A DNA stretch of 64,000 nucleotides from Paraburkholderia ginsengiterrae (lineage in GTDB: Bacteria > Pseudomonadota > Gammaproteobacteria > Burkholderiales > Burkholderiaceae): the NCBI RefSeq assembly GCF_001645125.1, contig NZ_LXKA01000110.1:434001-498000 (forward strand), read 5' to 3'. Positions 47,378 to 55,830 of this stretch are shown piece after piece (the stretch's first letter is position 1; the number at the start of each line of letters is the position of its first letter). Below the pieces are notes generated by a model, which was not told where the DNA came from, ran no database searches, and was given only the letters and a program-made list of their open reading frames with translations. Made by a program: the position numbers and the translations under genes.

Positions 47378-48027
47378 GCGTGTATCCCCGCGATGGTGAA
47401 GCGCACCCGGTCGCCCGGCTGCAGCAGCGTGGGCGGCCGGCGCGCCGGATCGAAAAGCGGCAGCTCGGTGCGGCCGATCAGTTGCCAGCCGCCCGGCGAG
47501 GTGGCCGGGTAGATGCCGGTCTGCTCGCCGCCGATGCCGACCGATCCCGCCGGCACTTCCAGCCGCGGCGACGCGCGGCGCGGCGTGTGCAGCGCGGTGT
47601 CGAGTCCGCCCATATAGGCGAATCCCGGCTGGAAGCCGAGAAAGAATACGACGTAGTCCCCATTCGAATGGCGCTCGACCACCTCGCGCACGCTCAAGCC
47701 GGTGTGACTGGCGACCGTGTGCAGGTCGGGGCCGAACTCGCCGCCGTACTGCACCGGAATTTCGACTTCGCGATTGGGCGTGGCCACGCCGCTCGCGGCG
47801 TCCCAGGCGGCCTGCAAGTGGCTCACCAGCGCGTCGGGGTCGGCCTGGAGCGGATCGAAAACGAGCGTCAGATTGTTCATGCCCGGCACGACCTCCAGCA
47901 CATGCGGCCAGTCGCGCGCGGCCTCGGCGGTCGCCCACACGCGCCGCTGGCATTCCAGCGTGGCGGGCGGCGGCACTTCGCAGACTAACGCGGTATCGCC
48001 GAACGGAAAGATTCTTGGTTGGCTCAT
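47374..48027 (-). CDS. pxpB: 5-oxoprolinase subunit PxpB (KipI/AHS1 family)
   Basis: 217 residues. FPFGDTALVCEV at the start and FLGFQPGFAYMGGLD with PRRASPRLEVPAGSVGIGG in the C-terminal half are the KipI/AHS1 hallmarks. First gene of the 5-oxoproline operon; divergent from the winged-helix regulator at 48233, with the palindromic operator between. Confidence 0.94.
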   Translation of the reverse strand: MSQPRIFPFGDTALVCEVPPPATLECQRRVWATAEAARDWPHVLEVVPGMNNLTLVFDPLQADPDALVSHLQAAWDAASGVATPNREVEIPVQYGGEFGPDLHTVASHTGLSVREVVERHSNGDYVVFFLGFQPGFAYMGGLDTALHTPRRASPRLEVPAGSVGIGGEQTGIYPATSPGGWQLIGRTELPLFDPARRPPTLLQPGDRVRFTIAGIHA

Positions 48028-48116
48028 GGCTTAACGGCCCAGGTCGAGTCGGAGAAATCGGGCACAGCGGACCTCCGGCTTTGCCGGTCTCCGGTGCACG
48101 ATGCATGAAGCGTACA

Positions 48117-48148
48117 TTGTCAATAAATTATCGGCAATTTATCAATAA
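48117..48148. promoter_or_regulatory. palindromic operator between pxpB and its likely regulator
   Basis: ATAAATT (48123-48129), six bases, AATTTAT (48136-48142) is perfect. Outside it the arms extend with three mismatches to TTGTCA..TCAATAA (48117-48148). It is A/T-rich in a GC-rich genome and sits between divergent genes, as expected for a MarR/winged-helix site. The minus strand also reads TTGACA here, a possible -35 for pxpB. Confidence 0.7.
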
Positions 48149-48232
48149 GCGTTTTTGCCAGGCTCCCCTGGACGGGTTGCTCGTCGTACACTCCTGACAC
48201 CTTCCCAATCTGTTTCCCTGAGAAACTTCATC

Positions 48233-48745
48233 ATGTCGCGCCATCCCACCAAGATCGTCTCCTCGGAACATCTCGTGTCCGATACCAGCGCGGAACTGTC
48301 CGAACTCGAGTACGCGCTCATCATGGCAGGCAATGCATTCAACCGGTGGATGGTGCGCTGCATGTCGGCGGCCGGTGACAAGGACATGACCGCCATCGAA
48401 GTCTCGTTGCTGCATCACGTCAGCCATCGCGAGCGGCGCAAGAAATTGGCCGACATCTGCTTCGTGCTGAATATCGAAGACACGCACGTCGCGACCTACG
48501 CCTTGAAGAAGCTCGTAGCTAGAGGGTATGTAAAAAGCGAAAAGACCGGCAAGGAAGTGTTCTTCTCGGCGACCGATGCGGGCCGCGAACTCTGTCTGAA
48601 GTATCGCGACGTGCGCGAGAGCTGTCTGATCTCGACGTTGAAGGAAAGCGGCCTGACCAACGAGCAGATCGGCGACGCTGCGCAACTGATGCGCAACGCA
48701 TCCGGACTGTACGATACGGCCGCGCGCACGGCGGCGTCTTTATAG
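48233..48745 (+). CDS. winged-helix (MarR-like) transcriptional regulator
   Basis: 170 residues. The central region (about 60-120) reads as a winged helix-turn-helix: VSLLHHVSHRERRKKLADIC, then DTHVATYALKKLVARGYVKSEKTGKEVFFSATDAGR with the recognition helix and wing. N- and C-terminal helices would form the dimer interface. Divergent from the pxp operon; a role as its regulator is inferred from position and the palindrome between them. Upstream in-frame starts exist, but the ATG at 48233 gives the compact form. Confidence 0.85.
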   Translation: MSRHPTKIVSSEHLVSDTSAELSELEYALIMAGNAFNRWMVRCMSAAGDKDMTAIEVSLLHHVSHRERRKKLADICFVLNIEDTHVATYALKKLVARGYVKSEKTGKEVFFSATDAGRELCLKYRDVRESCLISTLKESGLTNEQIGDAAQLMRNASGLYDTAARTAASL

Positions 48746-48803
48746 TGGGGAAAAGTCGTTCTGCGCGGCGGCGGAGCCGGCCCGTGTGGCGCTCGCCGAG
48801 CGC

Positions 48804-49430
48804 TTAATCCGCCGGACGGGGATAGAGACCGGCTTCGGTCACGATCAGGTCGAGCGCGATGTCGTGCGCTTCACGCTGCAATGCCGGCGTGCGGCACGCT
48901 TCATACGCGATGCCGACGGTAACAGGTCCGCTTGAATCCGGCCATGCGGCGAGCGTGCGGTCGTAGTAGCCGCCGCCGTAGCCGAGCCGGTAGCCCTCGG
49001 CGTCGAAACCCACGCATGGCACGAACAGCAATTCCGGAATCACCACGCGCGCGCTAACTGGTTCGGGAATCTTGTGATGGCCGATCTTCATCGGCATGTC
49101 GGGCGTCCACGCATGAAACTCGAGTGGCGCGCCGCGCTCCTTGACCACCGGCAAACTCGCCTCGCGCGATGCAGCTGCCGCGAGCCAGACCGAGATCGCG
49201 GCGCGTGCGTCGAACTCGCCCGCGAGCGGCCAGTAGAACCCCACGCTGTTCACGCCGTAGCGCTTCAACGCGTCGAGCAGATGCCGCCCGAGCGCGGCAT
49301 TGCGCGCCGGCTCCGAAGCCGCTTGCAGCCTTGCTTCCAATAGCATTTTGCGCAGCGCCTTTTTCGATTCTGGGACAGGGTTGCATGCTATGCTTGGGTT
49401 CAATTCGCGCTCCAGAAACAACGATGTCAA
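48804..49430 (-). CDS. 5-formyltetrahydrofolate cyclo-ligase
   Basis: Converts 5-formyl-THF to 5,10-methenyl-THF using ATP. Up to 208 residues. The family motif GYGGGYYDRTL lies near 168-178, preceded by VPCVGFDAEGYRLG. The start is unclear: TTG at 49430 overlaps the divergent slt start, TTG at 49403 has GGAG six bases before it, and ATG at 49346 may cut into the domain (KKALRKMLLEAR). In many bacteria this gene follows the 6S RNA; none was recognised here. Confidence 0.9.
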   Translation of the reverse strand: MTSLFLERELNPSIACNPVPESKKALRKMLLEARLQAASEPARNAALGRHLLDALKRYGVNSVGFYWPLAGEFDARAAISVWLAAAASREASLPVVKERGAPLEFHAWTPDMPMKIGHHKIPEPVSARVVIPELLFVPCVGFDAEGYRLGYGGGYYDRTLAAWPDSSGPVTVGIAYEACRTPALQREAHDIALDLIVTEAGLYPRPAD

Positions 49431-51391
49431 AACGCCTTTACCGAGTATATCGCGCGGCCGGCCTGGCGCTTGCCGCCGCGGCGCTCGTCGCGTGCAGCAC
49501 GGCCTCCGCCGTCAAGCCCATTCCCCTTTCGCAACTCTCGAACGACGACCAGATTTTCGTCCAGTTACGCGAGGCCGCCCGCAATAACGACGCGGCGCGT
49601 GCAGCGCAACTGGCCAGCATGATCCCGAACTATCCGGCGCCTTCGTATCTGGAGTACTTCCAGCTCAAGCCGCAATTGTTCGATTCGAGCGGTCATGCGC
49701 GCATCGACGCGCCGGATGCGCCGGTGCTGGCATTTCTGCAGAAGTACGACGGCCAGGCGATCGCCGACCGCCTGCGCAACGACTACCTCACGGTGCTCGG
49801 CACGCGTCACGACTGGCCCAACTTCGATCAGCAATACGCCCGCTTCGTGCTGAACGACGATACGCAGGTGAAGTGCTACGCGCTCGAATCGCGCGCTTCG
49901 CGCGGCGAAAACGTGGCCGACGCCGCTCGTGCGCTGCTGGTCGATCCGAAGTGGTACGGCGACGGCTGTGTCGATCTGATCACCGCGCTGGGCGTCAACC
50001 GCCAGTTCAGCACCGACGACATCTGGCAGCAGATCCGTCTCGCGTACGAGCAGAACTACACGAATACGGGCAGCAAGCTCGTCGACGCGCTCGGCAACGC
50101 ACCGCCCGATCCGGTGGCGTTCGGTCAGGCCGCGAATACGCCGCCGTTGTTGCTGGCGCGCGGCGTCGGTCCGGACTCGCAATCGCATCAACTGGCGTTG
50201 CTGGCCATCACCCGCATGGCGCGCAACGACCCCGCCATGGCCGCGGCCACGTTCTCTTCTGTGGCGCCTTCGCTGAACTCGCCCGAGCGAGCCATCGGCT
50301 GGGGCACGATTGCCTATCAGGCGGCCCTCAAGCAGATGCCGAGCGCGGTGGACTGGTATCGGCTGTCGGCGAATGCGCCACTGTCGAACCCCGCGTATGA
50401 ATGGCGCACCCGCACCGCGTTGGTCGCGGGCGACTGGACCATGGTGCGCTGGTCGATCGAACAGATGCCGGCGGCGCTGCGCAGCCAGCCGTCGTGGGTG
50501 TACTGGCATGCGCGTGCGCTCAAGCAGGGCGGCGACACGACCACGGCCAACCAGGAATTCGAGTCGATCGCGCAGGGCTTCAACTTCTACGGCCAGCTGG
50601 CTGCCGAAGAATTAGGCCAAAAGATCACCATTCCGCCGAAAACCACCGTGAGCGACGCCGAAGTGCAGCAGGCCGGCAACACGCCCGGCCTCGATCTGGC
50701 GCAACGTTTCTACGCGCTGAATCTGCGGCTCGAAGGCAATCGCGAATGGAACTGGCCGCTGCGCAACATGAGCGATCGGCAGCTGCTCGCCGTCGCCGAA
50801 TACGCGCGCCGCATCGAGTTGTATGACCGCACCGTCAACACGGCGGACCGCACGAAGAGCGAGCACGACTTTTCGTTGCGTTATCTGTCGCCGTTCCGCG
50901 ATATCGTCGAGCGCGATGCGCAGTCGAATGGGCTCGATGTGGAATGGGCCTACGGCCTGATTCGCCAGGAGTCGCGCTTTATCATGAACGCGCGCTCGGA
51001 GGTCGGCGCGAGCGGGTTGATGCAGTTGATGCCGGGCACCGCGCAGCTGGTCGCGAAGAAGATCGGCCTGGGTACGATTTCGCGCGAGCAAATGAACGAC
51101 ATCAACACCAACATTCTGCTCGGAACGAACTATTTGTCGATGATTTACAATCAGTTCGACGACTCGGCCGTGCTGGCCACAGCGGGCTACAACGCCGGCC
51201 CGGGCCGTCCGCGCAACTGGCGGCAATCGTTGCAGCATCCCGTGGAAGGGGCGATCTTCGCCGAGGCGATTCCGTTCCAGGAAACGCGTGACTACGTGAA
51301 GAACGTATTGTCCAACACGGTCTACTACGCGGCATTGTTCGAAGGCCGTCCGCAATCGCTGAAGGCGCGCCTGGGTTTCATCGCACCGTAA
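49424..51391 (+). CDS. slt: soluble-type lytic murein transglycosylase (Slt) lipoprotein
   Basis: 655 residues. A lipobox LVAC with Cys24 suggests outer-membrane anchoring. A long alpha-superhelical region follows (about 60-450). The C-terminal SLT domain has catalytic Glu516 (RQESRF), GASGLMQLMPGTA and AGYNAGPGR. It cleaves glycan strands to anhydromuropeptides. The start lies inside the longest 5' end of the divergent cyclo-ligase gene, so the two promoters must overlap the other gene. Confidence 0.95.
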   Translation: MSKRLYRVYRAAGLALAAAALVACSTASAVKPIPLSQLSNDDQIFVQLREAARNNDAARAAQLASMIPNYPAPSYLEYFQLKPQLFDSSGHARIDAPDAPVLAFLQKYDGQAIADRLRNDYLTVLGTRHDWPNFDQQYARFVLNDDTQVKCYALESRASRGENVADAARALLVDPKWYGDGCVDLITALGVNRQFSTDDIWQQIRLAYEQNYTNTGSKLVDALGNAPPDPVAFGQAANTPPLLLARGVGPDSQSHQLALLAITRMARNDPAMAAATFSSVAPSLNSPERAIGWGTIAYQAALKQMPSAVDWYRLSANAPLSNPAYEWRTRTALVAGDWTMVRWSIEQMPAALRSQPSWVYWHARALKQGGDTTTANQEFESIAQGFNFYGQLAAEELGQKITIPPKTTVSDAEVQQAGNTPGLDLAQRFYALNLRLEGNREWNWPLRNMSDRQLLAVAEYARRIELYDRTVNTADRTKSEHDFSLRYLSPFRDIVERDAQSNGLDVEWAYGLIRQESRFIMNARSEVGASGLMQLMPGTAQLVAKKIGLGTISREQMNDINTNILLGTNYLSMIYNQFDDSAVLATAGYNAGPGRPRNWRQSLQHPVEGAIFAEAIPFQETRDYVKNVLSNTVYYAALFEGRPQSLKARLGFIAP

Positions 51392-51398
51392 GCGCCGA

Positions 51399-51428
51399 GC
51401 CGCCGCCCCCTCTTTTCGAGGCGGCGGC
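51399..51428 (+). terminator. hairpin after slt
   Basis: GCCGCCGCC (51399-51407) and GGCGGCGGC (51420-51428) with a T-rich loop; no T-tract behind it, so a weak or Rho-assisted end. Confidence 0.55.
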
Positions 51429-51472
51429 GGGGCACGTCAGCTGTTGCCGCGGCTTCCACCAGGGAGTCGAAA

Positions 51473-52426
51473 ATGCGACATCAAGCCATTGCGATTATCG
51501 GCGGCTCCGGTTTTATCGGCAGCCATCTCGTCAATGCCCTGGTTGAAATGGGCAAAGACGTGCGCATCGCCACCCGGCGGCGCTACAACGCCCGGCACCT
51601 CACCTTGCTACCCATCGACGTGATCGAAGCGGATGTGTTCGATCCGGTTCAGCTCGCGCGCTTCGTCGAAGGCGCCGACTGCGTGATCAACCTCGTCGCC
51701 ACGTTGCACGGCAAGCGCGGCACGCCGTATGGCGCGGACTTCGCGCGGATCCACGTGGAATTGCCGACCAGAATCGTCGCGGCCTGCGAAGGCAAGGGCG
51801 TGCACCGGCTGCTGCATGTCAGCGCGCTGGGCGCCGACTCGCACGGGCCGAGCATGTATTCGCGTTCGAAAGGCGACGGCGAGAAAGCCGTGCACGCGGC
51901 GAACCTGGCATGGACGATCTTCCGGCCGTCCGTGGTGTTCGGCCCCGAAGATCAGCTTCTCAACAAATTCGCGTTCCTGCAGCGGATGTTTCCCGTGATT
52001 CCGCTCGCCATGCCGGACGCGAAATTCCAGCCGGTGTATGTCGGCGATGTGGCGAAGGCGATCGTCAACGTGCTTGATCTCGACGCCGCCGGCGGCCGCA
52101 CCTATGAACTGGGCGGGCCGACGGTCTATGCGCTCGAGGACCTGGTCGAGTATTGTGGCACCGTGATCGGCAAGCACGCGCGCATCATTCGTCTGCCGGA
52201 GTCGTTGGCGCGCCTGCAGGCGCTGACTTTCGAAATGGCGCCCGGCGAGCCGGTCATCTCGCGAGACAATCTGGATTCGATGAAAGTCGACAACGTGCTG
52301 AGCGGGCCGCTTGCGCCTGAACTCGGCATCGAGCCGGCCAGCATTGAAACGATCGCGCCGATCTATCTGACCGGCGCGTCGACGCGTTCGCGCTTTGATG
52401 CATTCCGCGCCACCGCGGGGCGCTAA
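51473..52426 (+). CDS. NDUFA9-like NAD(P)-binding protein
   Basis: 317 residues of the atypical short-chain dehydrogenase family related to complex I subunit NDUFA9. N-terminal nucleotide-binding GGSGFIGSHLV (about 9-19) and FRPSVVFGPEDQLLNKFA are conserved in the family. The usual SDR catalytic YxxxK is not evident, so it may bind rather than turn over NAD(P)H. AGGGAG precedes the ATG. Bacterial role uncertain. Confidence 0.88.
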   Translation: MRHQAIAIIGGSGFIGSHLVNALVEMGKDVRIATRRRYNARHLTLLPIDVIEADVFDPVQLARFVEGADCVINLVATLHGKRGTPYGADFARIHVELPTRIVAACEGKGVHRLLHVSALGADSHGPSMYSRSKGDGEKAVHAANLAWTIFRPSVVFGPEDQLLNKFAFLQRMFPVIPLAMPDAKFQPVYVGDVAKAIVNVLDLDAAGGRTYELGGPTVYALEDLVEYCGTVIGKHARIIRLPESLARLQALTFEMAPGEPVISRDNLDSMKVDNVLSGPLAPELGIEPASIETIAPIYLTGASTRSRFDAFRATAGR

Positions 52427-52470
52427 ATATTCCGATCAGCCTCTTTCCACCCTTCCCATTGAAACAGCGC

Positions 52471-53124
52471 ATGAAACTGCTCATAGGTGACAAGAACTAT
52501 TCGTCGTGGTCGATGCGTCCGTGGCTGCTGCTGAAGCATTTCGGCATTCCGTTCGACGAAGTATTGATTCAGTTGGGCGAGTCCAGCACCACCCGCGAAA
52601 TCCTCGCGCACGCGCCGAACGGTCCGGGCAAGCTGCCTTGCCTGATCGACGATAAAGGCGTCGTCACATGGGATTCGCTGGCGATTGCCGAGACTCTCGC
52701 CGAGCGCTTTCCGCAGTACGCGTTGTGGCCGCGCGACGCGGCGGCGCGCAATCACGCCCGTTGCGTGAGCGCCGAGATGCATTCGGGTTTCGGTGACCTG
52801 CGCTCGAACATGTGGATGAACATTCGCGCGTCGTTCCCGGGCAAAAACGCGACGCCCGGCACGCTCGCCGACATCGCGCGCATCCAGGCGATCTGGGGAG
52901 AGTGTCTCGACACCTACGGCGGACCTTTCCTGTTCGGTGAGTTCAGCATTGCCGACGCCATGTACGCGCCGGTCGCCATGCGCTTCAACACATGGCAGCC
53001 GGTGTTGTCGGAGGCCGCTTCGGCCTACGTCCGCCGGATCACCGCGACGCCCGCGGTAAAGGCATGGATAGACGACGCGCTGCGCGAAACGCACGCGATT
53101 CCGTATCAAGACGTATGCCCATGA
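52471..53124 (+). CDS. glutathione S-transferase family protein
   Basis: 217 residues: an N-terminal thioredoxin-like domain (KLLIGDKNYSSWSMRPWLLL, with GKLPCLIDD before the glutathione-gamma-glutamyl contact region WDSLAIAETLAE) and a helical C-terminal domain (FLFGEFSIADAMYAPVAMRF). Detoxification substrate unknown. Its stop overlaps the cca start by four bases. Confidence 0.92.
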   Translation: MKLLIGDKNYSSWSMRPWLLLKHFGIPFDEVLIQLGESSTTREILAHAPNGPGKLPCLIDDKGVVTWDSLAIAETLAERFPQYALWPRDAAARNHARCVSAEMHSGFGDLRSNMWMNIRASFPGKNATPGTLADIARIQAIWGECLDTYGGPFLFGEFSIADAMYAPVAMRFNTWQPVLSEAASAYVRRITATPAVKAWIDDALRETHAIPYQDVCP

Positions 53125-54353
53125 ATATCTACGCAGTAGGCGGCGCGATCCGCGACGAATTGCTGGGCGTGCCGGTCCAGGACCGTGACTACGTGGTGGT
53201 CGGTGCGACGCCGGAACAGATGGTGGCGCAAGGCTTCCGTCCGGTGGGCAAGGATTTTCCCGTGTTCCTGCATCCGCAGACGCACGAGGAATACGCGCTC
53301 GCGCGCACGGAGCGCAAGACGGCGGCGGGTTACCACGGCTTCCAGTTTTTTTACGCACCGGACGTGACGCTGGAGGAAGACCTTGCGCGCCGCGACCTGA
53401 CGATCAACGCGATGGCGCGCGAAGTGCGCCCGGACGGGCAGTTGACCGGAGAGGTGGTCGACCCGTTCAACGGCCGGGGCGACTTGCAGGCGCGGTTGTT
53501 CCGTCACGTCAGCGATGCGTTTCTTGAAGACCCCGTGCGGATTTTGCGGATCGCGCGGTTTGCTGCGCGCTTCGTGGATTTCACGGTTGCGCCGGAGACG
53601 CTGGCGCTGATGCGCAAGATGGTGGCGGATGGCGAAGTCGATGCGCTCGTGGCCGAACGCGTGTGGCAGGAAGTGTCGCGCGGCCTGATGGAGAAAAAGC
53701 CTTCACGCATGTTCGAGGTGCTGCGCGAGTGCGGTGCGCTGGCGCGGATTCTGCCGGAGATCGACGCGCTGTTCGGCGTGCCGCAGCGGGCCGACTATCA
53801 CCCGGAGGTGGACACCGGCGTGCACGTAATGATGGTGGTCGACCATGCCGCGCAGCGGGGGTATGCGTTGCCGGTTCGGTTTGCAGCGTTGACGCACGAC
53901 CTCGGCAAGGCGACCACCCCCGAAGACGTGCTGCCACGGCACATCGGCCATGAAGAGCGCAGCGTAAATCTGTTGAAGCCCTTATGCGAGCGGCTGCGAG
54001 TGCCGAACGATTGCCGCGACCTTTCGCTGCTGGTCGCGCGCGAGCACGGCAATATTCATCGCGTGATGGAAATGGGTGCCGCGGCGCTGGTGCGACTGCT
54101 CGAACGCAGCGATGCGATCCGCAAACCGGCACGCTTTGCCGAGGCCTTGCAGGCGTGCGAAGCGGATGCGCGCGGGAGGCTGGAGTTCGAGATGCAGGAT
54201 TATCCGCAGGCTGAGCGGCTGAGGGTTGCGCTCGTCGCCGCGCGCGCGGTGGATGCCGGCGCCGTAGCGAAGCGCTTGGCCAATGCGCCCGCCGGCATCA
54301 AGGACGCCGTGCATCAGGAGCGCGTGCGGGCTGTAGAGGCGGCGATAGTCTGA
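53121..54353 (+). CDS. cca: multifunctional CCA-adding tRNA nucleotidyltransferase
   Basis: Adds and repairs the 3' CCA of tRNA. 410 residues, near E. coli Cca (412). N-terminus MNIYAVGGAIRD with metal-binding Asp21 and Asp23 (DRDYVVVG), and RRDLTINAMA. The C-terminal HD domain (THDLGKATTP) gives phosphohydrolase activity as in gammaproteobacteria. The ATG at 53121 matches the family start; another ATG lies two codons earlier. Confidence 0.97.
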   Translation: MNIYAVGGAIRDELLGVPVQDRDYVVVGATPEQMVAQGFRPVGKDFPVFLHPQTHEEYALARTERKTAAGYHGFQFFYAPDVTLEEDLARRDLTINAMAREVRPDGQLTGEVVDPFNGRGDLQARLFRHVSDAFLEDPVRILRIARFAARFVDFTVAPETLALMRKMVADGEVDALVAERVWQEVSRGLMEKKPSRMFEVLRECGALARILPEIDALFGVPQRADYHPEVDTGVHVMMVVDHAAQRGYALPVRFAALTHDLGKATTPEDVLPRHIGHEERSVNLLKPLCERLRVPNDCRDLSLLVAREHGNIHRVMEMGAAALVRLLERSDAIRKPARFAEALQACEADARGRLEFEMQDYPQAERLRVALVAARAVDAGAVAKRLANAPAGIKDAVHQERVRAVEAAIV

Positions 54354-54372
54354 ACACGACCGCCTGACGTTC

Positions 54373-54414
54373 TGCCTTTGACGCGGTGAACCGTTCGCAT
54401 CGGCGTCAAAGGCA
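54373..54414. terminator. hairpin between convergent cca and DUF2905 gene
   Basis: Perfect 12-bp stem TGCCTTTGACGC and its complement (54403-54414), 18-base loop; no strong T-tract. Confidence 0.6.
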
Positions 54415-54421
54415 AGCGCCC

Positions 54422-54616
54422 CTATAGCAGTCTGGCGATTAGGGAAAGCAGCATCGACAGTATCAGCGTCGACATAAAGGGAAACGGATACTCCCGCCCG
54501 AAGAGCCGCAAGGTCACATCGCCGGGCATGCGCCCGATGCCGATTTTCCTGAGCCACGGCCAGCAACTCGACAACACCGCGACTGCGATAAACGTCGTCA
54601 ATAGCCAGCGGATCAT
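54422..54616 (-). CDS. DUF2905 family small membrane protein
   Basis: 64 residues with a transmembrane helix at each end and the family core (IGRMPGDVTLRLFGREYPFPF). Function unknown. Ten bases behind the MidA-like methyltransferase gene in the same direction. Confidence 0.85.
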   Translation of the reverse strand: MIRWLLTTFIAVAVLSSCWPWLRKIGIGRMPGDVTLRLFGREYPFPFMSTLILSMLLSLIARLL

Positions 54617-54626
54617 CGCCCGTTCC

Positions 54627-55817
54627 TCACAGCGTGTGCGACCGGTCGCCGCTTGAAAATGCTTGCAGCGTGTCGTCCAGTCCGCGTGAAAATGCGATCA
54701 CCTTGAACAGTTCGCCCATCTCCGCCTCGGACAACAGCTTCTGCACGGCATTTGCCGCGGGCAGGAAGCGCATGGTGTCCGCCGGGTCGAGTTCCGACAA
54801 CGCCTCGGTGATCCCGGCATTCAGCAGAAACCGCGCTTGCGACGTAAAGCCCAGCAAATCCGCGCCGGCCTCGACGCCGGCTTCGGCGATGCCGGTGAAT
54901 TCCACGTGCGCGGTGATGTCCTGCAAACCCGGGTAGAGAAAAGGATCGCCGTGTGCCCGGTGCCGATAGTGGCACATCAGCGTGCCTTGCGCGCGCTGCG
55001 CATGGTAATACTCGTGGCGCGGGAAACCATAGTCGATGAAGAAGGCCGCGCCGCGCGCCAGCATCGTACAGATGGTGCGCGTGAATGCGCTCGCTGCTTC
55101 GTGCGTTTCGGTAACGTAGTCGTCGCCGGTTGTTTCGATTTCCGACAACAGCGCAATGTCCGCCGCGTTGGATACGGGACGGTCGTCGAAGGAGAAGGCC
55201 GCGTCGCGCCAAGCCACCCCGCGTTCGTACCAGGCGCCGCCGGTAAAGGCGAAGAGGCGCACCGGCATCGCGTCCAGCACCTCGTTGCCGATCACCACGC
55301 CCTCGAAACGCTCCGGCAACGCGTCCAGCCAGCGTACTTTGGCGGCGAGCGCAGGCGCAGCTGCTTCGATCGTCTCGCGTTGACGTTCGCGCAGTTCGCC
55401 CGACAGGTCCACGATCGAGTAGCTGTCGAATTCCGCGCCCAGCGCGTGAAGTGCGCTCAGGACGCCTGCTGCTAGTTTGCCCGTGCCGGCGCCGAACTCC
55501 ATCAGGTCGCGCGTGCCGCTTGCCTGCAAGGCCTCGGCAAGCGGGCGCGCCAGCGTGGCCGCGAACAGCGGCGAGAGTTCCGGCGCGGTGACGAAGTCGC
55601 TGCCGTCGTCGCCGCGCAACCCGAATTTGCGGGCGCCGCCGCTGTAATAGCCGAGTCCCGGCGCATAAAGCGCGCGCTCCATATAGCGGTCGAACGGCAG
55701 CCAGCCGCCGGCGGCGTCGAGCTCCGAACGGAGCTGCGCAACGAGCGCTTCGGACTGCGCGAGCGCGCTTGGGCCGGGAGCAGGTAAACTATCGGGTTGG
55801 TGAGCTTTCGGATTCAT
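54627..55817 (-). CDS. MidA/NDUFAF7-family SAM-dependent methyltransferase
   Basis: 396 residues. ERALYAPGLGYYSGG and DFVTAPELSPLF at the front and the SAM site EFGAGTGKLAAG are family hallmarks. Mitochondrial NDUFAF7 methylates an arginine of complex I subunit NDUFS2; a bacterial equivalent target is inferred, not shown. Its start is only 13 bases from the divergent folM-like gene. Confidence 0.9.
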   Translation of the reverse strand: MNPKAHQPDSLPAPGPSALAQSEALVAQLRSELDAAGGWLPFDRYMERALYAPGLGYYSGGARKFGLRGDDGSDFVTAPELSPLFAATLARPLAEALQASGTRDLMEFGAGTGKLAAGVLSALHALGAEFDSYSIVDLSGELRERQRETIEAAAPALAAKVRWLDALPERFEGVVIGNEVLDAMPVRLFAFTGGAWYERGVAWRDAAFSFDDRPVSNAADIALLSEIETTGDDYVTETHEAASAFTRTICTMLARGAAFFIDYGFPRHEYYHAQRAQGTLMCHYRHRAHGDPFLYPGLQDITAHVEFTGIAEAGVEAGADLLGFTSQARFLLNAGITEALSELDPADTMRFLPAANAVQKLLSEAEMGELFKVIAFSRGLDDTLQAFSSGDRSHTL

Positions 55818-55830
55818 CCCCGCATTGTAA

